NCBI GenBank assembly: GCA_019247755.1
Contig: JAFBAM010000215.1
Location: forward strand, 1-6,063
Source: Sphingomonas sp.
GTDB taxonomy: Bacteria > Pseudomonadota > Alphaproteobacteria > Sphingomonadales > Sphingomonadaceae
Direction: 5' to 3'
Length of the DNA: 6,063 nt
Under the pieces are notes generated by a model. It saw only the letters and a list, made by a program, of their open reading frames with translations, was not told the origin of the DNA and searched no databases. Made by a program: the position numbers and the translations under genes. Below are positions 1 through 6,063 of this stretch, one piece after another; the stretch's first letter is position 1; each line of letters begins with the position of its first letter.

Positions 1-650
1 GCAATTACTGGGACGCGGCGAGCCAGAACGCGGAGCTGAAACGCGAGCGCAAGGCGATGCTTCAGCGCATGGTCGAGGCCAAGGCGATCTTCCAGGAGAA
101 CCGGCAGCTTAAAGCGACGCTTGAACTCCGCGAGCGGGAGCGAACGACTGTTGCGACCGGAAGAATTGTCGGTTCGTCCTTCAACAGCCCGCGACGGTTC
201 GCGATTCTGTCCGTCGGGACCAGCGACGGCGTCCGCATCGGCATGCCAGTGCGATCGGCGGACGGCCTGGTCGGCCGGATCATCGATGCGGGTACGCTCG
301 CATCGCGAGTCCTGCTGGTTTCCGACCGTGCGAATATCGTTCCAGCGCGGCTGCTGCGAAACGGCATTCCGGTCATCGCGCAGGGGCGCGGCGACGGAAC
401 GATCGACGTCCGCCCGCTCGAGGTCGGCCGCAACCCGTTCAAACGCGGCGACATCATCATCACGTCCGGCACCGGCGGCCTTTATCCGCCGCTCGTCCCC
501 ATCGCCCGGGTGGTGAAACTCGACGATGACGGCGCTGTCGCGCTGCCGCTGGCCGACCCGGCCACGACCAGCTTCGCAATCGTCGAGCCACCGTTCGAGC
601 CGGCCGCCGTCGCCGCCGAGAGTTCCGCCCCTGCGGCCGAGACACCCTGA
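1..650 (+). CDS. mreC: Rod shape-determining protein MreC, 3' part (5' end outside window)
   Basis: MreC is a bitopic inner-membrane protein whose periplasmic part organises the elongasome and activates PBP2-RodA. The frame is open from base 3, giving 215 visible residues; the short cytoplasmic tail, membrane helix and start codon lie upstream. Visible residues 1 to about 45 are rich in Glu, Lys, Arg and Gln with heptad-like spacing, fitting the dimerising coiled coil. The MreC beta-domain follows, with recognisable landmarks: a GRIVG strand, the GMPV...GLVGRI segment, the SDRANIVPA segment, and the second-lobe signature GDIIITSGTGGLYPP. The last 25 or so residues are an Ala/Pro/Glu-rich, probably disordered tail. 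The first internal ATG (57) is not the true start, because coiled-coil coding continues in frame upstream of it. The stop TGA (648-650) shares its A with the mreD start, which supports an operon. Identification is confident from the motifs and the mreD-mrdA-rodA context. Confidence 0.95.
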   Translation, partial: NYWDAASQNAELKRERKAMLQRMVEAKAIFQENRQLKATLELRERERTTVATGRIVGSSFNSPRRFAILSVGTSDGVRIGMPVRSADGLVGRIIDAGTLASRVLLVSDRANIVPARLLRNGIPVIAQGRGDGTIDVRPLEVGRNPFKRGDIIITSGTGGLYPPLVPIARVVKLDDDGAVALPLADPATTSFAIVEPPFEPAAVAAESSAPAAETP

Positions 651-1174
651 TGGTCCGCGCCGCGCTGGGACCCCCGAAGGGTAGAATCGGACGAGGGCCC
701 TCGCCGCTTGCCGCCTACGTTCCCGCGGTCACGGTCATCGTCGCCTCGCTGCTTTCGGCACTCCCGATCGTCTCTACCGATGGTTGGTACCCGGATTTCG
801 GATATCTCGTCTTCATCAGCTGGCGATTGCTTCGCGCTGACCCTTGGCCGCCCTGGTGGGCCGCTCCGCTGGGTTTCGTCAACGACCTGTTCACCGGTTA
901 TCCCGTAGGCTTTTCAATAGCTTTGTGGAGTGCGACCATGCTGGTGCTCGATCTCATCGATCGCCGCACGATGTGGCGCGATTACTGGATCGAATGGGTG
1001 CTGGCGGCGGTGCTGATCGCAATTGACGAATGGCTGCAATGGCGCGTCGCGCGCGCGGTCGATGCCGCGCCCGCGTTCACCGCCCTCGTTCCACCGCTGG
1101 TCATTTCCGTCTGCGTCTTCCCCGCCTTCGCCTGGTTCGTCTCGCGCATCGATGCGTGGAGGCTCGGCCGATGA
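650..1174 (+). CDS. mreD: Rod shape-determining protein MreD
   Basis: MreD is a small polytopic inner-membrane protein that, with MreC, couples cytoplasmic MreB to the PBP2-RodA synthase. The product has 174 residues, within the usual family range. After a basic N-terminus of about 20 residues there are four or five hydrophobic stretches: roughly residues 24-42, 50-64, 70-102 (which may hold two), 112-126 and 140-165. The Trp/Pro-rich segment near residues 66-75 and the LGFVNDLFTG stretch just after it resemble the conserved central part of alphaproteobacterial MreD. The ATG at 650 overlaps the mreC stop as TGATG. No strong Shine-Dalgarno sequence precedes it, so reinitiation after mreC is the likely route of translation. 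The 3' end overlaps mrdA by 4 bases (ATGA). MreD sequences are poorly conserved, so the call rests on size, hydrophobic pattern and position between mreC and mrdA. Confidence 0.93.
   Translation: MVRAALGPPKGRIGRGPSPLAAYVPAVTVIVASLLSALPIVSTDGWYPDFGYLVFISWRLLRADPWPPWWAAPLGFVNDLFTGYPVGFSIALWSATMLVLDLIDRRTMWRDYWIEWVLAAVLIAIDEWLQWRVARAVDAAPAFTALVPPLVISVCVFPAFAWFVSRIDAWRLGR
1158..1162 (+). promoter_or_regulatory. Ribosome binding site of mrdA
   Basis: GGAGG sits eight bases before the ATG at 1171, inside the end of mreD. It is the only strong Shine-Dalgarno sequence seen at a gene junction in this operon. It decides the mrdA start against the upstream in-frame ATG at 1030. Confidence 0.8.
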
Positions 1175-3084
1175 AGCACATGCGCATCACGACGGCGCAT
1201 CAGTCGATCACCTTTTCACGGCGGATGATGCTGCTGGGCGGTGCGCAGGCGGTCGTCGGCGGCGTGCTGATCGGCCGTATGGGCTGGCTGGCGATCGCGC
1301 AGAACGAGAAGTACCAGCTGCTTTCGGAAAGCAACCGCGTGCAGCTGATCCCGGTCCCACCGCGGCGCGGGTGGATCATCGACCGCAACGGCAAGCCACT
1401 CGCGATCAACAAGGCGAGCTTCCGTGTCGACTTGATCCCGCAGCAGATCGTCAACGGCCCGCAGGTCGTCGCCGAACTGCAGAAATTGATGAACCTGCCG
1501 CCCGACGAGGTCGACCGGATCAGCCGCGAGCTGTCGCAGTCTCGCGGCTTCCAGCCGGTCTCGGTCGCGGACAACGTACCCTATGAGCAATATGCGGCGA
1601 TCACCGTCCGCCTGCCGGATCTGCCCGGCGTGGCCGCGTCTCGCGGCTTCACGCGCTTCTATCCCGGCGGGTCCACGGTCGGTCAGCTCGTCGGCTATGT
1701 CGGCGCCGCGTCCGCGGCCGAATATGAAAAGGAAAACAAGAACCCGCTGCTTCTCATCCCGGGCGTGAAGATCGGCAAGGAAGGGCTCGAGCAAACGTTG
1801 GAGCAGACGCTTCGCGGCGAGCCCGGCGGGCAGCGGGTCGAGGTCACCGCGCGCGGCAAGCTGGTCAAGGAGCTAGACCCCAAGCCCGATCGCAGCGGCG
1901 GCACGGTCCAGCTCACGATCGACGCCGACCTTCACCAATATGCCGCGCGGCGTATCGGCGATCAGTCGGCCGCGGTTGTCGTCATCGACGTCACCAACGG
2001 CGACATCCTCGCCATGCCGTCGATGCCTTCGTTCGACCCGAACAATTTTTCCGACGGCATCAGCGGCAATGAATGGAAGATGCTGTCTCAGGACGACCAT
2101 CTGCCACTCGTCGATAAGGCGCTGGAGAGCCTCTACCCGTCAGGATCGACCATCAAGCCGTCGATGGCTCTGGCGCTGCTCAACGCCGGCGTCGACCGCA
2201 CGCAAAAGGTCAATTGCACCGGCGCTTTCCAACTCGGCAACCACACCTTCCACTGCGACAAGCGCCACGGCCCAGTCGATATGGACGCCGCCGTGGTCCA
2301 CAGCTGCGACATCTATTTCTACAGCATGTGCCTTCGCGTCGGGGCGGAAAGGCTCTCGCCGATGATCCGGTCGATGGGATTCGGCGAGAAGTTCGACCTG
2401 CCCTTCGACAACCAACGTTACGGCACCATCCCCGACCCCGAGTGGATGATGCGCAAGTACAAGCGCAAATGGCAGGGATACGACACGGTCAATATGTCGA
2501 TCGGCCAAGGGATGGTGCTGATCAATCCGCTGCAGCTGGGCGTGATGGCCAGCCGCCTTGCGACGGGCAAGCGCGTGATCCCCCGCCTGTTCAAGAACAA
2601 GCCGGTGGCGCCGCAGGAGCATTTGGCGGTCGATCAGGATCATCTCGACTTCATCCGCAAGGCGATGTGGGGCGTGGTCGATCACGGGACCGCCGCGGCC
2701 GCAAAGCTTCCGCTGCCGGGCATCCAGATGGCGGGCAAGACGGGCACCGCACAAACGCACAACCTCGCTGCCCACGAGCGGGGAAACTATACGAGTGCGA
2801 CCTGGAGACTGCGCGACCACTCGCTGTTCATGGGCTTCGCGCCGTTCGACAATCCGCGATACGCAGCGGCCACGATCGTCGAGCATGGCGGCTTTGGTGC
2901 AGCGGTTGCCGCACCGCTGATCCGCGACACGATCACCTTCCTCTACGACAAGCAGAAGGCGCTTCAGGCGCTGGATGCCTTCGAAGAGAGCATTGGCGGC
3001 CCGCTCGAAGAACGCATAGCCCGGAAGACGGCGGCGTGGCGGTCAGCCAATGGCCTGCCGCCCCTGCCAACAAAGCCGGCATGA
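1171..3084 (+). CDS. mrdA: Penicillin-binding protein 2 (peptidoglycan DD-transpeptidase of the elongasome)
   Basis: PBP2 cross-links peptidoglycan strands made by RodA during lateral wall growth and is the target of amdinocillin-type beta-lactams. The product has 637 residues, the usual size. A single membrane anchor lies at about residues 19-44. The PBP dimerisation/pedestal domain starts with NRV and RRGWIIDRNG (about 55-74) and runs to about 235. The transpeptidase domain carries all three active-site motifs: SGSTIKP with nucleophile Ser326 and Lys329, Ser378-Cys-Asp380 as the SxN-equivalent motif, and Lys523-Thr-Gly-Thr. The start at 1171 is preferred because a GGAGG ribosome binding site lies at 1158-1162, eight bases upstream, and it overlaps the mreD stop as ATGA. 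A longer in-frame extension from 1030 lies inside mreD and is basic, unlike PBP2. ATG 1180 is a less likely alternative. The stop overlaps the rodA start, again as ATGA. Confidence 0.97.
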   Translation: MKHMRITTAHQSITFSRRMMLLGGAQAVVGGVLIGRMGWLAIAQNEKYQLLSESNRVQLIPVPPRRGWIIDRNGKPLAINKASFRVDLIPQQIVNGPQVVAELQKLMNLPPDEVDRISRELSQSRGFQPVSVADNVPYEQYAAITVRLPDLPGVAASRGFTRFYPGGSTVGQLVGYVGAASAAEYEKENKNPLLLIPGVKIGKEGLEQTLEQTLRGEPGGQRVEVTARGKLVKELDPKPDRSGGTVQLTIDADLHQYAARRIGDQSAAVVVIDVTNGDILAMPSMPSFDPNNFSDGISGNEWKMLSQDDHLPLVDKALESLYPSGSTIKPSMALALLNAGVDRTQKVNCTGAFQLGNHTFHCDKRHGPVDMDAAVVHSCDIYFYSMCLRVGAERLSPMIRSMGFGEKFDLPFDNQRYGTIPDPEWMMRKYKRKWQGYDTVNMSIGQGMVLINPLQLGVMASRLATGKRVIPRLFKNKPVAPQEHLAVDQDHLDFIRKAMWGVVDHGTAAAAKLPLPGIQMAGKTGTAQTHNLAAHERGNYTSATWRLRDHSLFMGFAPFDNPRYAAATIVEHGGFGAAVAAPLIRDTITFLYDKQKALQALDAFEESIGGPLEERIARKTAAWRSANGLPPLPTKPA

Positions 3085-4193
3085 TCAGCTCGGCGATTAT
3101 CCCGAAGCCGCTGGCTCGGCTGCCGTGGCGTCTAATTTTCCTCGTCACGGGTATCGCCTGTTTTGGGTTGATTGTCCTTTATTCGGCCGCGGGCGGCTCG
3201 ATCCGGCCATGGGCGATGAAGCAAGCGATCGTCTTCGTCGGATTCCTCGGCATCGCCGTCTGCATGTCGTGGATGAAGGAATCGACAATCAAGGCGATCG
3301 CCTTCCCGCTTTACGGAGCGACGCTCATCATGCTGATCGGCGTCGAGGCATTGGGCTTCGTCAGCAAGGGCGCCCAGCGCTGGCTCGACCTGGGGCCGAT
3401 CCGGCTACAACCGTCCGAGTTCATGAAGCCCGCGATCGTGCTGACTCTCGCCCGCTTTTACGAGCTCGTGCCCGCAGCTGAAATCCGCAAATGGCGGGCG
3501 ATCTGGCCGGCGATGGCGCTGCTCGGCGTTCCAGCCTTCCTGATCCTCGTACAGCCCGACCTCGGCACCTGCATCATGGTGGCGCTCTGCGGCGTCACGG
3601 TCATGTTCCTTGCGGGACTGCCTTGGTGGATTTTCGCAGCGCCTGCCGGAGCGGTCGCCGTCGCGGCGCCGATCGTCTACTCCATGATGCACGGCTACCA
3701 GAGGAAGCGCATCGACGTGTTCCTCGATCCCGAAAGCGATCCGCTCGGGGCTGGCTATCACATCGCCCAGTCGAAGATCGCGATCGGCTCAGGCGGGATC
3801 TGGGGCAAAGGCTTCCTTCACGGCAGCCAGAGTCACCTGGACTATTTGCCGGAGGGCCATACCGATTTCGTGTTCGCAACCATGGCCGAGGAATGGGGTC
3901 TGGTCGGCGGCGTGATCCTGATCCTCGCCTTCGCCGCGGTTATCAGCTGGGGCATGAAGGTCAGCCAGAATGCGCGCACCCGCTTCGCCCAGCTTGCCGC
4001 CGCGGGGCTGTCAGCGACGATCTTCTTCTACGTCTCCATCAACCTGATGATGGTCATGGGACTGGCGCCTGTAGTCGGCGTACCGCTGCCGCTGGTCAGC
4101 TTCGGCGGTTCGGCGGTGATGACGATCATGTTGTGCCTCGGGCTATTGATGGCGTTGGAGCGGCAGCAGCGGACCGTGTCGCGGGTCATCTAG
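3081..4193 (+). CDS. rodA: RodA, SEDS-family peptidoglycan glycosyltransferase
   Basis: RodA polymerises lipid II into glycan strands at the inner membrane and works as a complex with PBP2, encoded immediately upstream. The product has 370 residues, the length I recall for E. coli RodA, and about ten hydrophobic segments. SEDS signatures are visible: the GAQRWLDLGPIRLQPSEFMK block after the third or fourth helix, the VQPDLGT motif, and the large periplasmic loop with GSGGIWGKGF, then LPEGHTDF and AEEWG. The Asp in HTDF is residue 262, equivalent in position and context to the essential Asp262 of E. coli RodA. Near the C-terminus, GLAPVVGVPLPLVSFGGS matches the conserved SEDS end motif. The start at 3081 (ATGA overlap with the mrdA stop) gives a product beginning just before the first helix. 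Longer in-frame openings are shadows inside mrdA. No clear Shine-Dalgarno sequence precedes this ATG, so coupled translation is inferred. rodA appears to be the last gene of the operon. Confidence 0.97.
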   Translation: MISSAIIPKPLARLPWRLIFLVTGIACFGLIVLYSAAGGSIRPWAMKQAIVFVGFLGIAVCMSWMKESTIKAIAFPLYGATLIMLIGVEALGFVSKGAQRWLDLGPIRLQPSEFMKPAIVLTLARFYELVPAAEIRKWRAIWPAMALLGVPAFLILVQPDLGTCIMVALCGVTVMFLAGLPWWIFAAPAGAVAVAAPIVYSMMHGYQRKRIDVFLDPESDPLGAGYHIAQSKIAIGSGGIWGKGFLHGSQSHLDYLPEGHTDFVFATMAEEWGLVGGVILILAFAAVISWGMKVSQNARTRFAQLAAAGLSATIFFYVSINLMMVMGLAPVVGVPLPLVSFGGSAVMTIMLCLGLLMALERQQRTVSRVI

Positions 4194-4197
4194 CCGG

Positions 4198-4227
4198 TTG
4201 AAAAGCTTCGGTTGCGTACCAGATACG
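4198..4227 (+). promoter_or_regulatory. Possible weak promoter for the tRNA-Lys gene
   Basis: TTGAAA (4198-4203) matches five of six bases of the sigma-70 -35 consensus. GATACG (4222-4227), 18 bases further on, is a poor -10 match at about three of six. The pair begins just after the rodA stop and would start transcription some 50-60 bases before the tRNA. This is a pattern match only; the tRNA could also be transcribed by read-through from the mre operon. Confidence 0.2.
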
Positions 4228-4252
4228 CCCATGCTACCGGCGCCGCCGCTCA

Positions 4253-4280
4253 AGGCGAGATTGCGCCGGAGCTCTCGCCT
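4253..4280 (+). repeat. Inverted repeat between rodA and tRNA-Lys
   Basis: AGGCGAGA (4253-4260) and TCTCGCCT (4273-4280) are perfect 8-base complements separated by 12 bases, forming a GC-rich hairpin in RNA. It lies between the end of the rod operon and the 5' end of the tRNA. No T-run follows, so it is not a classical intrinsic terminator. It could stabilise the 3' end of the rod mRNA or serve as a processing structure in the tRNA precursor; the role is inference. Confidence 0.45.
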
Positions 4281-4289
4281 CACGGCAGT

Positions 4290-4365
<76 letters not shown>

Positions 4366-4547
4366 CTCTTTTCAAATACTTAGTTGGTTAGACAATCGGC
4401 GTGACCCTTGCTGGATAAGCACCGGGTAAGCATCGAATGCTACCGCGACGCCGGAGCTTCTCCAGTCCCCCCCAGGCGAGTCGAGTTATCGGCCTGCGCC
4501 TCTGGAAATTCTCCAGAATTGGTTCCAAAGCTTCGCCTGCTCGGAGA
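4366..4547 (+). promoter_or_regulatory. Leader region between tRNA-Lys and the accessory gene, with small inverted repeats
   Basis: No gene is convincing here. The stretch holds a C-run (4466-4473), a GGAG-ctt-CTCC hairpin (4453-4463) and a TCTGGA/TCCAGA hairpin with a 5-base loop (4501-4506/4512-4517). The octamer TTCTCCAG is present twice (4458-4465 and 4509-4516). GGAGAA at 4543-4548 is complementary to both TTCTCC copies and abuts the ATG at 4548. These could be alternative RNA structures around the start of the next gene, or remnants of an integration junction. No clear sigma-70 promoter was found. The accessory frame is already free of stops from 4419, so part of this stretch could be coding if ATG 4437 is used. 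Confidence 0.3.
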
Positions 4548-6063
4548 ATGGGTGGAGGGGCCTACCCATCCACTTACTGGGGGCGGGTTGTGTCTACGTG
4601 CGTTGATCGTGCGAGCTTCAAGGCTCGAATTGAAGCCGGCCGTGCTGACTACGGTGCGCTGAGCCAGCTAGAAAGCGAACTTCGGCAGATCAGTGCGGAC
4701 TGGGCTGCGCCGATGCGGCTACATGTCATCAATTTGCGTAGGCAGCTTGGCAAAGGAGCTGCTTCCACCACTGCAACGCCAACAATGCCCGTAAAGACAC
4801 CTTGGTGGGCTGAACGCTTCAATTTGCCACGGCCGGACGGGCGTCCCCTTTATCAGTATAGACTTTCAACGGAGGCCTTCGAGGAGCTTGAGAAGCACCT
4901 GACCGCGGCGGCCATGCCGTCTGGTTTCGCCAAGCCAAGCGATGACGCTCTTTTCGTTCTTTGGGGCGCGGAGTGGTTCCGAAGGTGTTTTCGGGGCGGC
5001 CTAAGACGGTGGCAGGATCTCGGCGAGCGCTTTCACCTTCGGCTGGGTCAAGGAGAGTACCGCTCGTTGGCCGACCGCGGGCTTCGATTTTGGGGAATTC
5101 GGCCGCTCATTTTAAATGGGCTCAATCACCGGCTACTTGCTTTGGCTCGGCAGGGAGGATTTCCTGTCGCCGCACTAGAAGACGGCGGCTGGGTTGAGCG
5201 CTATCTCGAAAACATCGTGGGCCTCGTGCTTTCCGAGGAGACTCCATCCATTGAAGCTGCCTTCAACCACGCTGAGGCACTTTGTCACTTTGTCCCGGGT
5301 GGATGGCAACATCAGGAGCTCTACGCCGTCAGCGCCGATCTCGCATTGGCCATTGTCGAGCTGAGGCGCGAAGCACAGGCGGGAGGCTTGCTCGCTGGAC
5401 TGCCGGCATCGGTCTGGTTGGACACTCATAGGCCAGATTGGCGTGATGGACTTCCGCTGGTCGTCGATGGCCAGGCCGCAAAAAGGCTTATTGATGGCCT
5501 AATGAAAGTGGCCGCTATTAAAGGCGGCAGCGGAAGCGTTAGCACTACACGAGCGCTCGAGCGGATTGATGGCATCTGGCATGAGCGGATGTCGTTCGAG
5601 CTTAATGGTTCCTTGAAAGGCTCGCAGCTTTCTTCACTAGAAACTAGCTGGAGCAGACTTCGACTGTATCCGGCCGGCGAACTCGCTCGATATGTGTCCG
5701 GCGAGTTGGCCATAGTGGAGCCGGGAGAAAAAGGAGAATGGGTGGCCGCAGCGAGCTCTGCGGCGAGAGCGGCAGACGTGCCGCTAAACGTGCCCGCATT
5801 AGTGGAGCTTCGAGGCGGCAGCGAGCGCATCGGCAACCCGCTGCTCCTGAAAAATGGCGCGAGCGTAAGCGACGGCTTTCTCGTTTGTTCAAGCGATGAG
5901 GAGGTCGAAAACTCACTACCGTCAAGGCTAGTCGTTCAGGGGAATGCCAGCGGGAAATACAAGGCGGACCCTCTGTACGTTATCCTGCCTCAGCACTGGC
6001 GTGCCGAACATTATGCTGACTCGGATATCATCGAGAGGCTCGAGGAGATCCCTGATCGCGGGA
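4548..6063 (+). CDS. STY4851/ECs_5259 (YjiT)-like protein, N-terminal part; possible DruH of a Druantia type III defence system (3' end outside window)
   Basis: The frame has no stop from 4419 to the window end, so the gene is truncated at the right edge; 505 residues are visible from ATG 4548. Motifs recalled from the STY4851/YjiT family appear in order: WWAERF (86-91), DGRPLYQYRLS (97-107), an aromatic FVLWGAEWFRR block (about 136-146), RFWGIRP (180-186) and ARQGGFPVAALE (200-211). A probably beta-rich part ends in PLYVILPQHW (475-484). No Walker, nuclease or protease motif is seen. Members I recall are about 1,100 residues, cytoplasmic and of unknown biochemistry, and are often followed by a giant DUF1998-type SF2 helicase in defence loci. 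The start is uncertain: ATG 4437, ATG 4548 (GGAGA directly adjacent, too close for a good Shine-Dalgarno sequence), GTG 4590 or ATG 4785, the last just before the recognisable core. Codon use is more mixed than in the rod genes, fitting acquired DNA. Family call is fairly likely; Druantia is inference. Confidence 0.65.
   Translation, partial: MGGGAYPSTYWGRVVSTCVDRASFKARIEAGRADYGALSQLESELRQISADWAAPMRLHVINLRRQLGKGAASTTATPTMPVKTPWWAERFNLPRPDGRPLYQYRLSTEAFEELEKHLTAAAMPSGFAKPSDDALFVLWGAEWFRRCFRGGLRRWQDLGERFHLRLGQGEYRSLADRGLRFWGIRPLILNGLNHRLLALARQGGFPVAALEDGGWVERYLENIVGLVLSEETPSIEAAFNHAEALCHFVPGGWQHQELYAVSADLALAIVELRREAQAGGLLAGLPASVWLDTHRPDWRDGLPLVVDGQAAKRLIDGLMKVAAIKGGSGSVSTTRALERIDGIWHERMSFELNGSLKGSQLSSLETSWSRLRLYPAGELARYVSGELAIVEPGEKGEWVAAASSAARAADVPLNVPALVELRGGSERIGNPLLLKNGASVSDGFLVCSSDEEVENSLPSRLVVQGNASGKYKADPLYVILPQHWRAEHYADSDIIERLEEIPDRG

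Noticed and set aside
2140..2886. A 248-codon minus-strand open frame
   Set aside because: It lies wholly within mrdA, opposite the transpeptidase domain with intact motifs. Its His/Arg/Asp-rich product is typical of antisense readings of GC-rich genes.
4366..4376. An intrinsic terminator after the tRNA, suggested by CTCTTTTC
   Set aside because: The T-run is only four bases and no separate hairpin other than the tRNA itself precedes it; noted under the tRNA and not listed as a terminator.
4382..4394. A sequence AGTTGGTTAGACA resembling the tRNA D-arm (AGTTGGTAGAGCA) 80 bases upstream, possibly a tRNA remnant or att copy
   Set aside because: Only about 7 bases match without a gap, and integrase att repeats normally copy the 3' half of the tRNA, not the D-arm. 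Chance is the simpler explanation.
4408..4662. An 84-codon plus-strand reading frame just after the tRNA
   Set aside because: It overlaps the longer YjiT-like frame, has no convincing ribosome binding site, and its composition (scattered Pro, Arg, Ser, no hydrophobic or domain pattern) looks like an out-of-frame reading.
4961..5197. A 78-codon plus-strand frame in the accessory region
   Set aside because: It is out of frame with the long YjiT-like reading frame, which carries the recognised family motifs across exactly these bases.
5426..5925. Two overlapping minus-strand frames (136 and 93 codons) opposite the accessory gene
   Set aside because: The plus-strand frame is continuous across the whole stretch and gives protein-like sequence. 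The minus-strand products are Ser/Arg/Pro-rich shadows.
5943..5963. A possible nucleotide-binding P-loop (GNASGKYK) in the accessory protein
   Set aside because: The spacing is wrong for GxxxxGK[S/T] and the Lys is followed by Tyr. No Walker B or helicase motif accompanies it.

Overview
The window looks like a chromosomal segment of a GC-rich alphaproteobacterium, probably of the Sphingomonadales. This is judged from gene order, protein character and codon use, not from a search. It falls into two parts that meet at a tRNA gene.

Positions 1-4193 hold a tightly packed rod-shape (elongasome) operon on the plus strand: the 3' part of mreC, then complete mreD, mrdA (penicillin-binding protein 2) and rodA. 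Each gene overlaps the next by 1 to 4 bases (TGATG, ATGA, ATGA), so translation is probably coupled. MreC and MreD form the scaffold at the inner membrane. RodA is the SEDS glycosyltransferase that polymerises lipid II, and PBP2 cross-links the new strands. The catalytic residues of PBP2 (Ser326, Lys329, Ser378, Lys523) and RodA (Asp262) are present. mreB would be expected just upstream, outside the window.

Positions 4194-4289 are a short spacer with an 8-bp inverted repeat and a possible weak promoter. A complete tRNA-Lys(CTT) gene follows at 4290-4365, with CCA encoded.

Downstream of the tRNA the character changes. A 182-base leader with several small inverted repeats (4366-4547) leads into one long plus-strand reading frame that is still open at the window end. 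The frame has no stop from 4419 to 6063. Its product resembles, from memory of the family, the N-terminal part of the STY4851/ECs_5259 (YjiT) proteins. These are large proteins of unknown biochemistry found in defence islands, often next to a giant SF2 helicase, and probably correspond to DruH of type III Druantia. The tRNA-Lys gene therefore looks like the edge of an accessory, possibly anti-phage, island whose body lies beyond the right end. No integrase, att duplication, CRISPR or insertion sequence was seen inside the window.
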